From positions 1,736,001 through 1,800,000 of the forward strand of contig JAPWGK010000002.1 in the NCBI GenBank assembly GCA_029641185.1: a stretch of 64,000 nucleotides of DNA. Direction: 5' to 3'. Within the stretch, counting starts at the first letter, position 1. Each line of letters begins with the position of its first letter. Of the stretch, positions 22,801-37,531 are shown piece after piece. The notes beneath the pieces were generated by a model. It saw only the letters and a list, made by a program, of their open reading frames with translations, had not been told where the DNA came from and searched no databases. Both the position numbers and the translations under genes were made by a program. Source of the stretch: Pseudofabraea citricarpa. Lineage: Eukaryota > Ascomycota > Leotiomycetes > Helotiales > Dermateaceae.

Positions 22801-24491
22801 GTGGAAATGTTGGAATCGGAGAAAGAAGATGCCGGGCAGTTCCCTTTATTATGTACAAAGTGTTCAAGAATGCATATGTATGGATGCAGGAGTTTTTCCC
22901 TTTTATACCTAGAATCAAGAGGTTTTCCTACCATGAATCATGGGCTCTTATGCATTGAACTCGGAGAGGACTGTATTTCGGGATTTCTCGTCGTCTTTTG
23001 TAGGTTAATGCTAGGCTGGGGCATCTATTGATCATATAAAAAGCAGAATATGCTCGAGGGGTATATATGCCAAGAAAGACCTAAAACCTACACTTGATGC
23101 GTACAGCTTATTTAACTCTGAACAAATACTCCAATCACGGAATTGTGAATACCAGGTGGCGAGGTCATGTAGAAGCTATCTGAAGCTGCTGTTAATCATT
23201 TTGATACAATCAAATGCTGGGTTGTTTGCTCGTTGATTATGAAATGTGTGTATTTTCCAATCATGGTCTCTTTCCAGTTGAGAAATATGACTGCAAGAAT
23301 GGTTCCAATACTTGGATTTTGTAGCGAATCTTGGTCTTGATACCTAGGTACGCTACGAGGGCACCATAGAAGATAGTTGTTCTGCTCGTGGTGTAGAAGG
23401 TAACGAACGCCCTGAGAATCTTCCTTTGCTTTTTTTCTTCCATAGAACTACTACCACCAGACACAGTATCTTCTTAGGTAGCTTTGTATCTCTCTATTCT
23501 ATATAACTAGACACATAGACCCATAGCGATAAAGTATACATGACACAGGAAAATTCTCACATACCACAATCCACCTCAGCAGAAAACAACTCATAACTTC
23601 CTCCAAACCAGTGCCAGAGCGCTCTCAGTGCTACGAAGTCTCAAGCAGACCAAATCTTCCTGCTATCCTTCCTCCGCTTTCCTCTTTTCTGCCCGACCCT
23701 TGAACGGGTCAAAACCACGGCAGACAAAGATATAGCCTCTAAGCGAGACTCTGCATCCTCCCTTCCTCCTCGATTTCCTTCTCGTTGCACATAGCCCGGC
23801 TGCCTAATCAGTTGAAAAGCCCAACAACACCGTTCTCTTGTCGGGCTTTGAGAGGTATAGTTTATAGGCATAAAATGAATGACCCATCTATCTAGACTTT
23901 CTAGACGAGGGAGGAATAATATTGAATGAGTAGTAGTCAGTCAAGTAACCAACATTCTCTTATTTTCGGAATAGATAACAATTCCACATTCCTGCTATTA
24001 TACTCTTTTGGTTATTGTTATAGGCTCTATGGAAGTGTTGATTTCTACGATTGATCATTGTATTTGAAAGTCCTCGACTTCGTCAACTGAGGAGCTTAAC
24101 AAACTAAACACAAGGCGAAGGATGAGGAACAACTTTAGCACATCAATTAACAGGGAGAAATATGTTGTACCTGTTACACGAGGATCACTTAACTCAATTA
24201 GAAAGAAATCACACTATAGTTGGTGGGCTACCATATACAATCATTCATCGTGGCATCAATTACTATATACTGATTACAAAAAGGTGTTCCTAAGCGCATG
24301 AGAGAATCCCGTTTTCCTCCAATCCACCCTCCGTCGCATCATCATGAAGAAAGCAACCATTCGCTTAAACGCTAAAAAAACAATACAGAACCCGTGTCAT
24401 ACACTCCAAAAGACCCCCAGAAGAATCCTTCCTCACTCCATCCCAGATTACGAAGCGAGTCTCCTCCTTTTTGTATTCCTTCCCATCCTTC
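22801..24491. other. Convergent spacer between NDUFS7 and GPI-protein genes
   Basis: 1.7 kb, AT-rich. It contains the palindromic TACCTAGGTA at 23341-23350 and a pyrimidine-rich stretch at 23660-23790. Small reading frames carry no recognisable domain, and no RNA gene was recognised. Confidence 0.4.
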
Positions 24492-25065
24492 TCAGAGAAG
24501 GACTGCGGCTAGCCCAGCGACTCCAGCGAGTAAACCGCCGGCGTTGATCAGAGCTCCTTTGACACCGGCGTTGCCTGTTGCAGTGCTGGTCGAGCCTGAT
24601 GAGGTTGCAGTTCCAGTTCTGGTTCCAGTAGTCTCAGCAGCTTCTGAGGTACCCGTGGTAGCAGTCGCGGCAGAAGCACCAGTGGTCGAGGAGACCCAGG
24701 AAGAAACAGGACGTGAGATGGCACTTGAGGTAGTGGTGACATAGGCGCAATAGCTTGCTCTGGTGTTTGAGACACCGGTGACACCAGCATCATTCGGGCA
24801 TTGATCGTAGCAGCTGCGAGAGTAAATTAGCAAGGTGAAGAATGAAGGAGGCGATGGTGACTTACGTGAGGAGAGCAGTGTATGCAGTGCAGAGGCATTG
24901 ATAGTCTGTTGAAGTACAGCTGTTGATTATGCCTCTTGTGGTTGCCATACACGCATCAAGGACTGGTTGAGCGGCGCATGTTGTCGAGGTGCTTGCACGG
25001 GTAGTTGTCTGAGCAGCAGCGAGCGAGAAGAGCAGGGTAGAAACGGGGAGAAGTGAGAGCTGCAT
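24492..25065 (-). CDS. GPI-anchored Ser/Thr-rich extracellular protein with eight cysteines
   Basis: Two exons, 25065-24866 and 24813-24492, encode 173 residues. A signal peptide (MQLSLLPVSTLLFSLAAAQ) is followed by a small domain with eight cysteines (PVLDACMATTRGIINSC, DYQCLCTAYTALLTC, YDQCPND, ASYC). A Ser/Thr/Ala-rich stalk of about 60 residues leads to a C-terminal hydrophobic segment (GALINAGGLLAGVAGLAAVLL) preceded by small residues, the usual signal for GPI attachment. The cysteine pattern resembles small fungal surface domains but is not a textbook CFEM arrangement, so I do not assign heme binding. It is likely a wall or plasma-membrane mannoprotein; the function is unknown. Confidence 0.82.
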
Positions 25066-26096
25066 ATTGTTGGATTTCTGTTTCTGATGTAGCGATGACT
25101 GTGGAGATATGAAGTTTTTGGAGACGCGTTAAGATCAATTGAAGTGGGAAGTTCTTTTTTGGAGCAGGAAGGTTTGTAAGTGGTATGTGAGTAGGGAGAA
25201 AGAGAAGAAGGTCAACAAACCAGGAAACCCCGTCTCTTTATGCCTTCCTCCACATCGTGAGATCTGGGGCCAGTGCACCGGGAGACCACCTGATCTGCTT
25301 TTTTAGTGGTATGTTCCCGTACCCTGCACATACCATTGGTCAATCGTGCTTTCGAGGGGGGAGCAAGCCACAAGATTTATTGTTGCCGAGCAACCAGATC
25401 AAGATGTTTCTTGTTCCTGATACAACTCCACTCGCCGCTTACAAGTTCTGGAGTGCGATTTCCATGAGATGGTTATTGTCAGAACACTCGAGTGCAGGAT
25501 CCTGAAGTCGGAGTTCATTTGCTTCTGCATCGCTGGCATGTATGAAGGAGAAATGCGCAGAAGCCTCATTTCATGTCATTTCCGCGAGATATCCTCGCTT
25601 GTTGTGCTAGCCCAGATAGGATAAGCGCGGAGCTTAATTGGCCACACTGCAACCACCGCAGCTCGTGTTCGGCACTAGTTGCACTGCTACACCAGTTGAC
25701 TGACAGCCTGACGATAATTCCAATAGTTGGGATACACCATACGAAGGTAATTTCTATCTTTAGCGAGTGGCAGATAATGCTACAAGATCACCCCTTTTGC
25801 CACAACTCCTACAGGCCGCAAAAGATGGTGTCCAGATGCAATCAAGGAAACATCTCTTTCTGATCACCAATATCCTATTGGCAATGCTAATTACAAGCCT
25901 GCCATTTTCAACATGTGTAATAGGGGATCCCAGCAGAACAACGGAAAAAAAAGCGCTTCAATGGTCTTGGGCACATTTCTTCAAGGCAATACCCCCAAGC
26001 TTTCAATCGGCAAAGGCAGGCCTCCCACCCAAATCTGTATAGAGAACACCGTATGAGAATAAGAAAATTGCTATCAACAAACACAAGCACAAACAA
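25066..26096. other. Spacer between RSP5 3' end and GPI-protein promoter
   Basis: 1.0 kb. It should hold the promoter of the GPI-protein gene and the RSP5 3' UTR. No gene-like reading frame and no repeats of note were seen. Confidence 0.4.
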
Positions 26097-28891
<2,795 letters not shown>

Positions 28892-29730
28892 GGTGAAGGA
28901 GCACCAGAGAAGGTAGCGGTGATCTACGCAACAACAGCAGCTCTGGAGCGGATGGGAAGATTATAGATCGAGGATTCTGGGGAGACAAGGTCGTGGGTCG
29001 CCGCGGTGGTAGAGTGCTCGTCGTCACTTTGTGGCTGTGCACGCAAAACCGCAAGTGGTCTTGCCGACCTCAAGGTGTTTGGGAATGCTGTTCACTGAAT
29101 GGAGAGTCAAGCGCATCCATCAAAACATTGATTGACTATCTCACAGAGTTGATTGCGTCAACAGAACGGTGTTGATGGTCGAGGTTAACCTTGAGCGTGC
29201 GTGGTTGAAGTCCAAAACCGCCCCTCCTTGCGCTAAAGCACCGCCTGGCCTGCCTGAGGTCCATGGATGAATCAGATCATGACGAAAGTATTTTTAGGCC
29301 AGGCCTGCTTGAGAAGTCAAACCAAGCGTTCACTTTTTTGGGAGGGACAACAGTTCAGCGCCGCGCACCTCCTTCACCATCAGAATACGATTTACGGGCC
29401 TCCATTGGAAGAGAGCCCCCCATGTCTGTAGAGGTCAAGAGCCATTCGGCGTCGATAAGGCGACCCAGTGGCTGCCGCAGACCCGTCAGGATGCCAGAGG
29501 CATACACCCGGCACGTGCCTCACCTCAGCAAAGGATGGTCAGTAGACAGTAGACAGCAGACAGCAGCAGACATAGTAGCAGTGTGTAGGATCAATTAGTG
29601 AACTGGTATTTTTGAATACATCCATTCCGGCTTCGAAAGCTTTTGTGCCCCGCGTGGTAAAAGAAGCCCCACTGCTGTCCCAGACTATCGTACGCTTCTT
29701 CCTTTCCAATCTCTCCAGGATCCTCGTAAC
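28892..29730. promoter_or_regulatory. RSP5 promoter and PAB2 3' end
   Basis: 839 bp with short CAGTAGA/CAGCAGA iterations at about 29540-29575. One reading frame of about 110 codons on the plus strand has no recognisable features and is treated as chance. Confidence 0.35.
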
Positions 29731-30544
29731 TTAGTACGGCGTAAATCCACGGCCTCTTGCACCTCTGTAGCCTCCACGATAGCCACCTCGGGGTGGGAAT
29801 CCTCCTCCTCGGCCGCCAAATCCTCCTCTGCCTCCTGGAGCACCTCGCATCATACCACCTCGGCCGCGGCCACGGGTCATTCCAGGAAGGTTTGTACGCT
29901 TGGGGACAACCTAAAAGGAACGCTGTTAGATCATGCCAGTGTACAGTAGAATGCTGTGTGTACATACTTTCAAATTACGGCCTTTGAAGACACTCTCGTT
30001 CATAACTAGAGCCTGGGCAACAAGACTTGGCTCCGAGAACTCCACATACGCATACCTGCATAACCTAGATTAGCATCCATCTCTTGCCAGGCAGCGTTGA
30101 TCTTCAAAGATTCTTAAATATCCTCAAAACATCGCTTATCAAATCGGGAGAAATCGTGGAACGAACCCCTTTGGATGGCCGGTGAATTTGTCCAGCAAGA
30201 TGGTAACACGGTTAATGGAGCCGCAGCTCTGGAAATGAGCTTGGATATCCTCGGGAGATGCTGAGTAGTCAACGTTGCCGACGAAGATACTTCTTGAGTC
30301 AATGTCCTCCTTGTCTTCTCGCAGATCAACGCTTTGCTGATCTAACGAAGCTTGCATCTCCCGAAGCTTTGCGGCCTCTTCTTCCATCTCCGCGACTCTT
30401 CGCTTCATCGCGGAAATCTCCTCCTGCAATTGAAAGATCAGCACACATCCAATGTTTATCTATCGTGTCGAGACATACCTCGTCGTTTCCATCTTCCTCA
30501 GTCGCCATGACATTGTCTTCGACCTTAGGCTCGGTGTCTGCCAT
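29731..30544 (-). CDS. PAB2: Polyadenylate-binding protein 2 (nuclear PABPN1 family)
   Basis: Four exons, 30544-30479, 30423-30167, 30055-29968 and 29910-29731, encode 196 residues. An acidic N-terminus is followed by a coiled-coil helix ([20 protein letters not shown]), then one [23 protein letters not shown] (RNP2), [36 protein letters not shown] (RNP1) and [15 protein letters not shown]. The C-terminus is a compact RGG/RG box ([19 protein letters not shown] and repeats) ending GRGFTPY, a likely target of arginine methylation. This coil-RRM-RGG order is the hallmark of PABPN1/fission yeast Pab2, which binds poly(A) tails and directs RNAs to the nuclear exosome. Intron 2 (111 nt) starts with a slightly weak GTTCGT donor. 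Confidence 0.92.
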
Positions 30545-31403
30545 AGTTTCGAATACTGTTAAAGATCTTGAATATTGGTGATTGGGAGCCAGCTCCTAGG
30601 AACTGGTATTAGAAAGGAACTAAGGTGTAAACTGTCAGCTTTTAAGAATGTGCAGGACAATAAAGAATAAGTTTGGCTTGGGTGTTGTAGGGGGTGAGCA
30701 ATTAAAACCCCGAAGCGTTTGTAGATCGAAGTACAAAGAGATTATCAGGCTGTATCTTTCTGAACGAGACGCGTGCGGTTTAGCGTGCGCAGCCCTGTTG
30801 CGCTTGCAATCGGCGTAGAGCAGAAACAACAAAGCCGCTTGTATCAATAGGAAATTCGAACATACCAAAACTATTTTGAAGGGATTGTGGTGATATGTGC
30901 TGGACGAGGATATAACTCAAGGGTCGATCTGAAATCGTCGCGACAGCCGGCAAGGCTGCTGAAGCGCTACTTTAGCGCAATATCTAGCGTCTCGGCAAGA
31001 GTTCGAGTGAATACTTCGGCTCTCTTCCAGAAAACCGACAATTAGATGATTCCTGCACTTGTTTCTATTGTAGACATATGTGATTGTGCTCCAAAATTCC
31101 CTGGTTTTTAATCCACGAGTTCTTTTGTCTATTGTTCTTTTTCTTGTGCTACGAAGTCTTACCTATGGTTCCTTATGAACTAAGTCGTCTTACCACTAAT
31201 CAGTACCCATCGGTACTATCTCTCTCCATGTTCGCCGATAAGACATAACAAGATGCCAATCGTCTCTCGCATCACATTCACTCCGTACCTTAACCATCAT
31301 TGCCATAATATCCAGAACTATGTATACCAGGCTATCACCACTGAGCTAATCTAAAATCCACAAATCAAGTTCTTTCACGGTCAGAATTATCTCTAGCACT
31401 GCA
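30545..31403. promoter_or_regulatory. Divergent PAB2/proton-channel promoter region
   Basis: 859 bp between divergent starts. The last 100 bp before 31404 are CA- and pyrimidine-rich, like a transcript leader. No RNA gene was recognised. Confidence 0.35.
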
Positions 31404-32320
31404 ATGGCTCCACCACCAGATGAAGAGAGCGCACAACCGTTGCTCCACTCTACCTCAACATCCAACACGGCAACTGTGCCCAAAGGTGTTGAAACAGAAT
31501 TATCTCGATGGAAGAATTCATACTTCAGTAGTCGAGGACGCATAAGGACTTTCCTCTCCTCGCGGCCCCAGCACTACATAGTCCTCGCGCTTGTGACATT
31601 TGACCTCCTGGGCATCTTCGCCGATATCATCATAACGCTTTCCCTATGTCAGGGCGACATCCAAGGCAAGAAATGGGCCGGCATTCGGAATGGACTAGGG
31701 ATCGCGGGGCTAGCGTTCAGTTCTATGTTTATGGCTGAGCTGTTGCTGAGTGTGTGGGCGTTTGGATTTAGGTAAGCTTATGTTCTATTTGCGATCTTTG
31801 AGATCTCATATGATCATGGATTGAGCTTTATGGGTCTTGAGTACCTTGTCGAGTGCAACCTGAACGGGGTTTTGCAATGGCCTTGGTTCTACTCACAGAG
31901 ACAACGGAGATGTTGTGTACTGCAGAAATCAAGCGATGCGGAGTACATGCACCACCCATCATCCCAAGCTGTCCTCCGATTCATCGTACCAAAAAAGAAA
32001 GAAAAAAAGGTATCTCAAACTGACCACCACAAAGGTACTTTAATTCCAAGTTCCATTGTTTTGATGCATCCGTGATCCTCGCGGGCTTTATCATCGACGT
32101 ACTGCTGCACGGGGTACTAGAAGAGGTCGCATCTCTGGTCGTCGTGCTACGATTATGGCGCTTTCTCAAGATAGTCGAAGAATTTAGTGTTGGTGCTGAA
32201 GAACAGATGGACGGCTTGAATTTAAGGATCGAGCAGTTGGAGATGGAGAATCAGGAGTTGAAGAGAGAATTGAGCAAGAGGAAGGGGGTGGATCGTGATA
32301 CTGATGGAAGATCTCTATGA
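31404..32320 (+). CDS. HV1: Voltage-gated proton channel (Hv1/VSOP family)
   Basis: Exons 31404-31771 and 32035-32320 encode 217 residues, comparable to other compact Hv1 proteins. It is a voltage-sensor domain that serves as its own proton pore. S1 (about residues 58-80) contains VTFD67 at the position of the human selectivity Asp112. S2 has MAE112 at the position of human Glu153. The S2-S3 link and S3 (KFHCFDASVILAGFIID) keep both Asp residues, D133 and D144, 11 apart. S4 is VVVLRLWRFLKIVEE with R162, R165 and K168. A C-terminal coiled coil (MDGLNLRIEQLEMENQELKR) suggests a dimer. Differences from the human protein are Lys for the third S4 Arg, Ser116 where Lys157 is expected, and Glu171 near Asn214. 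The 263-nt intron is far longer than its neighbours. Likely role: proton extrusion at the plasma membrane (inferred). Confidence 0.88.
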
Positions 32321-32769
32321 TGAGAGTGATTTTAGTATAGATGATTGGCATTACTAAAGCACTGGAGCTTGACATTATGATTGCAGTATATACAACATCA
32401 CTGGCTTACCGATAGGATTGCTCCGTGTTATAACGTTCAACCAGAAGTAACAAGGATATATAACGTATGATTTTATGCAAGTAATCTATCATACAGCAAA
32501 GTAATTCTAACAGTCGTTTCATGAAGTGAAGATTTTCTCTCTATCCTTTCAAGCTCCAGCACATCCAAAGCAGCTTTGTTGTGAAAGTGCAAGCTCAGCA
32601 TATCCAAACAAAAGCGGCCGTTGCTCATAAAAGCCAATGAGCAGCCAAGCCAGTCCCCAACCCATCAAACCAAATTCTAATAAAATGCTGTCCTCCCAAA
32701 GCGAATCATGAGTCTCTCTCTGCCCTAAGAAGTTCTGTTCGTTATAACCCTTCTCCTGATCTAAAGCCC
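32321..32769. other. Convergent 3' spacer, proton channel / AHC1-like
   Basis: 449 bp of AT-rich sequence with two facing 3' UTRs. Nothing else was seen. Confidence 0.4.
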
Positions 32770-34617
32770 TCATTTTCTCCCTCGGCCATTTTCTTGCACG
32801 GTACTAACAAAAGTAACGTGCTGCTTGTCCTCCTTTTTCGATCCACTGCCAACAGCATTTGGCACCACTTTCTCAATCTCACAATCCTCGATGGATATTT
32901 CAGCCACATCACTGTCATTGCCACCCTCATCTTCGCTTGCGCTTTCTGCATCATCTCCTTCGTCATATTCACCATCATCGCTGACGAGACTTGGTGCATT
33001 GTTACTCGCAACCGTATTCGGGCTCAAGTCTACAAGAGATGGTCCATGCATATCCATCAAGTCATGATCAACATCATGGATAGAATGGAGGTCACGATGA
33101 TTACCGGGTAGCTTGTTATAAGACGCAGCAGCAGTGTTGATGATTGGAGTTGCATATGATAGACGAGGTGAGATGGCCGGTTTGCGGACAGCATCAGGAC
33201 CCTTGGAGCTTGTAGGTCGTCCGAAGGGAGCTGGCGACACTGCAGCTCGCGCAGGAATACGCATGGCTGGTACAGAAGAAACAGGTGAATCGGAGCCACC
33301 ATCCAGGGTATGCGGACGGCGTTGGGTCTTCTCGATCTTCTTTTCCGTTTGCTTTTCACTATCTTCTGAGTCTTCACTGTGCAGAGACAGTTCGTCTAAG
33401 TCAACTTGCTTCTTTGCTTCACCAACAATGTCGTTCAGGTTGTTACCAAACCCTTTGCTCCGCATCAACGCAGAAAGATGGGGTGTATCTAATGAAGGAA
33501 CAAAACTTTGGTTGGGAGTGTTAAGCGATGAAGAGCTGGATGGCTTGCGGGGCGATGATTCGGCAGAGCCGGGTATTGAAGTCACGCCAGGTAGCTTCCC
33601 TTGATGAAAGAGTGCCATCGATGCGCTGATACGAGACAGGATCGCCTTGTACGCGCCCTTCTCAACCGACGAGTCTCGAATAAGAGGATGTACCAGACCT
33701 GTTGCAACAGTGGGAGCCTTCTCTTCCCCTACAATACCACCAACCTCATCAACCTCGATTGCTTGACCGCTCTGCTGAGCTGCTTCTTCATGACTCTTAA
33801 AGTCACGACGATGTGCAATACGACAGTGATTGATGAAGCCTTGAGTACTTGAGAAATTCTCCCGCTGACAGTCGAGACACACCAACTTGACCATCTGACC
33901 ATCTGAACGCTTGAGAACACAAGGCCCTGCCTTTTCTTTGGCTTGAGGGTAGCCACTAGAAAGAGCTTGAAGTTTCTGGCCAGCGGAGCCTCTCTGCGTC
34001 CTGGCTTTGCTTGCAAGCGAGCTACCGTCAGCGAAGCTATGCCTTGTGGTGCGACCCTCCGGCAAACTCTTGCCAGCACGTGAAGCATCTGCATGATACC
34101 ATTCACAGTTTGCGTCAAAGCTTGGGTCAGGTATGAGCCATTTCGCATAATGTCTTGTATAAGGACCATCAACAACACCATACGGGGGAGCCCATTGAGG
34201 AACAGCGGCTCCTCGTTGTGGTTGCGATGCTGGGCCCGTGCCGTTGGTTATACCCAACATGGACTGAGGAGTTCTTTGAGAAGTAGGATATGGAATCAAA
34301 TGACAGCGTCGCAGTTGTTCCAAAGCCACTTGACACTTGGCTAGCTCTTGATTTATCAAGCGAAGCTCGTTGTGCTTCAACAATATCTCAAGACTGAACT
34401 GGGACTCGATGGCGTCCCGAACAGTGCTTGAATCTGGAACAGCTTCTTGCTCAACATGCAGTGCGGTCTCACCCTGTGGGATAGCATCAGGCTTGCTTCG
34501 TTTTGCTTCATGGTTGCCCTCCGTCGCCAGCCCTGGCAGGTCCTCGTTCGCATCTCTTTTCCGCTTTGCGCCAGCCGCTGGCAGGATCTCGATGACTGGG
34601 CTATGAAAGGCGGGCAT
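32770..34617 (-). CDS. AHC1: AHC1-like C2H2 zinc-finger protein (putative ADA acetyltransferase complex component)
   Basis: Single-exon gene. From the ATG at 34617 (MPAFHSPVIEIL) it encodes 615 residues. In-frame ATGs at 34641 and 34692 would add 8 or 25 residues, so the start is uncertain. After a basic KRKRD motif there is a helical region (FSLEILLKHNELRLINQELA). A conserved block YTRHYAKWLIPDPSFD precedes a zinc finger with C-x2-C and H-x4-H ligands (VCLDCQRENFSSTQGFINHC, RIAHRRDFKSHEEAA). Downstream is VHPLIRDSSVEKGAYKAILSRI, then a long Ser/Pro-rich region and an acidic C-terminus. This layout matches the fungal AHC1-like family; yeast Ahc1 holds the ADA histone acetyltransferase complex together. 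Nuclear location is inferred. Confidence 0.78.
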   Translation of the reverse strand: MPAFHSPVIEILPAAGAKRKRDANEDLPGLATEGNHEAKRSKPDAIPQGETALHVEQEAVPDSSTVRDAIESQFSLEILLKHNELRLINQELAKCQVALEQLRRCHLIPYPTSQRTPQSMLGITNGTGPASQPQRGAAVPQWAPPYGVVDGPYTRHYAKWLIPDPSFDANCEWYHADASRAGKSLPEGRTTRHSFADGSSLASKARTQRGSAGQKLQALSSGYPQAKEKAGPCVLKRSDGQMVKLVCLDCQRENFSSTQGFINHCRIAHRRDFKSHEEAAQQSGQAIEVDEVGGIVGEEKAPTVATGLVHPLIRDSSVEKGAYKAILSRISASMALFHQGKLPGVTSIPGSAESSPRKPSSSSSLNTPNQSFVPSLDTPHLSALMRSKGFGNNLNDIVGEAKKQVDLDELSLHSEDSEDSEKQTEKKIEKTQRRPHTLDGGSDSPVSSVPAMRIPARAAVSPAPFGRPTSSKGPDAVRKPAISPRLSYATPIINTAAASYNKLPGNHRDLHSIHDVDHDLMDMHGPSLVDLSPNTVASNNAPSLVSDDGEYDEGDDAESASEDEGGNDSDVAEISIEDCEIEKVVPNAVGSGSKKEDKQHVTFVSTVQENGRGRK

Positions 34618-37531
34618 CTTCTGATCTCCTAATCCATTCATTAACTTGTCGCAGCTCCTGGACTCGGAGATCCAAGAAGGAAGTCGAAACATTCGCAGGC
34701 GCAATGCTCTCGTCCACCCCTGATAGCACAAGTACAGCTTCGACACGCGCTTCTCCTTTCCTTTCCAACGTTGCGCGACACGATACCGTGCACAACAGGT
34801 CTCGTCGACTGTTGTTGCGAGGTGTTGGGGGTAGTAGGCACTCGTTGGGTGTCTACCAAGGTAGCGAGAGAGCGGCGATGTTCCGGAAGGTTCGCTGACG
34901 TCGTCGCAAAGCAACAAAAACCCCTATTCAAACAGATGCTACACAACGCGCGCGTTCAAAAAAAAGTGTACAGGAAGATCGAATATTATTAATTACAAGT
35001 CGCGTATAAGAAAGGCCGTGAATAAGGAGAGAAAGAAAGAACGACGAACGACCGTCGTGGCGTGTTGGGGGTGGTCGTAGTGTTGTTGTTGTTGGTGGTG
35101 GTTGTGGTGATGAGCGACCGGCCGGTGTCAGAAGGCTACAGAGCGAGCCAGGAGACGAGGGCAGAGGGAAGGAACGGGACGAAATCTGGTGGCGAAGGAA
35201 GCGCGTGAGAAACAAATATGCGCGAAGAAGGGGGGAGATATTACAAGAAGAGTCGTGAGGCGAGTATTAAAAAGGGGAATATGGTCGTGATCATAAAAGG
35301 ACAAGAGCTTTGTCTGTCGTGTGAGAGCAAAGTCGTCGTTGTCGGGGGGGGGTTAGTTTTTGCAGTGGTGTCCAGAGGGAGTTGTATGAAGAATTGTTGT
35401 ACGGTCGCAACAGCGAGAGGGGGAGTTGGGGGAGTGCGCAGGCTGCAAGAGAGCGCGCAGTCATTACTCTGCCGTGGCGTGGGCGTAGCTCCATTTCCGT
35501 GCAGGGCCTGCAGGCATCCTGCATGGGCCCAGCAGGGATTCCAGGTATGATTAACGAGAATCAGGCTAGGGTTGGGGGGTGGCCCTCGCTGTTGATTGGG
35601 TGCGGTGGCAGGGGAGAGACTGGGGACGATTCCGGACTGCCGTACCAAAATATCAAGTGGGGACAGGTGTGGATAGTGGACACGACTAGTGGAACCCCCC
35701 TTCCCCCCCCCCAGGAAAGCGTCGCCCGTCAAGCAAAGCGTAACCGTCAACAAGGCCAGAGTGTGGGAGAGATGAGGAATCATCCAGCATGAAAACGAGG
35801 TGCGAGGTGTGAGAGATAGACCGTTCAAGCTGTTTCTGACACAACTTACTCGCCTCCCATGCCGTTATCAGCCCTTTTGCCTTTGGACGGGTGTGCGCCG
35901 CACAGATAGCGGGAGGTCTTGGTATTGCAAATCAGAGTTCGATAGCATACCTTAAAGATATGACAGTGCTAGAAATGAAGCTCGAGAGTCGAGAGCACTT
36001 TCGGACTACGTAGCTGGCGGCCTTGCGAGCCTTGCGCTGGGCGCTGGAATCCCGAGGTGCATTACGCGAGGTGCGGGTGTGCAACTATACTCCCGACCTA
36101 CCTATCTATCACCAGTCCCTCAGAGAGAAGAAGATATATGCCTCATACAGAAAGACCTCATAGCAGCATACTTTACACTATCCTGTGGTTGGCCTGCTGG
36201 CCAGTGCTATTCTCACCTCACCAGCAAACGAAGGGGTCCAGTGAGACAGCTTGAGACCGTGAAGAGCCATCCTTGCTTGCTTGGAGCTTGGTTGACGTCC
36301 AGTTTCTCACCGGGCTGCTGCAGTGTGATGCGTGCGGCAGCACGCCTTGAGCGAGTGAAATAAATTATCGATCCTGGCTTGCCATACCAACACGCATCCA
36401 GTGCTCCCAGTCCAGACTGCTGCATGCAGCGTATTGCCGAAGGTGTGTAACAGCACCGCAAGGCAGAACTATCTCGGACTCAATAATACTTACTTACTGT
36501 ACAGCCGCTTCTTTTGAGCAGTTGTAGGCGGCGTAAGCCATAGATAGGACCTTGCTACTGTACTTGTTACTTTTGTCGCCGACGCCCTCACTGGCCGAGG
36601 CTGTAATCCGAAACCACTCGAATTTTGAGACGCTGCCACGATGGGAAATACCCCCACCAACGCATGAATAACGAGGGGAGATACCAGCCTATGCTGTCAT
36701 CTGCGAGGTGCGAGATGAATAGTCGTCGTGTGCTTTAGCTGTCAAAAGGTGAGGCGTTTCTGAAGAAAGGTCGGCAACCCTTGCTCATGGAAGCCCAGCC
36801 TTGCATCATCTTGATGCGTTGGACAGGGGATTCCTCGATGAGGCTGAACAATCTTGACGGCTAGACAAGGGATACAATACTGCATAAAGTTGATTCAAAC
36901 ATCGACCGACACGATAGGGAGAAATCTATCAAATTATCTCAAATGACTACTACGAAGTGCTTAGATGGGGATTGTTTCGAGCAAAAAGCACATTCCAAGG
37001 TCGATCCAACGCCATTGCAAGGGCCGATGAGATGCGATATCCTTGATGCCTGAGGCCTGAGGCCTCACGTCTTCCGGAATGCCTAATCGCGGTAGAACAA
37101 AAAAGACCGATTTGCTGAATCTACCTAGATAGATAATCACCTGTTTCTACAATTTCTCGGAGGTTAAATTAGATGTAGGCTCAGAAAACTAGGTATTGAA
37201 AAGTATCAACCCATTTGGATCTAAAGATTTGTTAATCATGCAAGAGGATTATCAGTTACATTCTACTGTACTACCCACAATGCCTATCTATGTATGAAGT
37301 ATGCCATTTTTACCTAGTGCTTACCAGTACGCTACCTACCTGGAAGCGGCCGGCTTTCAACCGCTCAGGCTCCCGAGGCTGATGAGATTTCAAGACAACC
37401 TAACAAATCTGTGAAGGCAGCTCAGCCTTGTTCTACCTATTTTCTCAATCGCAAAACTACCTTACCTCGATAGACAACCAACTCGCACTCCACACATCCA
37501 TCACCCCATCCACCACAACCCGATAAATGAT
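34618..37531. other. Long divergent spacer (2.9 kb) between AHC1-like and Alba genes
   Basis: The AHC1-proximal part (about 35040-35760) is strongly strand-biased: G/GT-rich on plus, C/A-rich on minus, with G runs at 35342-35352 and C runs near 35698-35712. The second half carries CCTAGGTA-like elements (37121-37130, 37311-37320, 37331-37340) and CCTGAGG iterations near 37050. A 195-codon minus-strand frame at 35241-35828 is Pro/Thr/Ser-rich, has no family features and is attributed to the base bias. Confidence 0.4.

Noticed and set aside
24394..24744. Pro/Val-rich plus-strand frame
   Set aside because: It is antisense to the Ser/Thr-rich stalk of the GPI-anchored protein, whose signal peptide and anchor signal support the minus strand.
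29591..29965. 124-codon Arg/Trp-rich frame overlapping PAB2
   Set aside because: It is the RGG-box exon read out of frame; the true frame gives the conserved GRGRGG tail.
35241..35828. 195-codon Pro/Thr/Ser-rich frame on the minus strand
   Set aside because: It follows from the C-rich strand bias of the spacer. No domain, no splice logic and no homologous motif.
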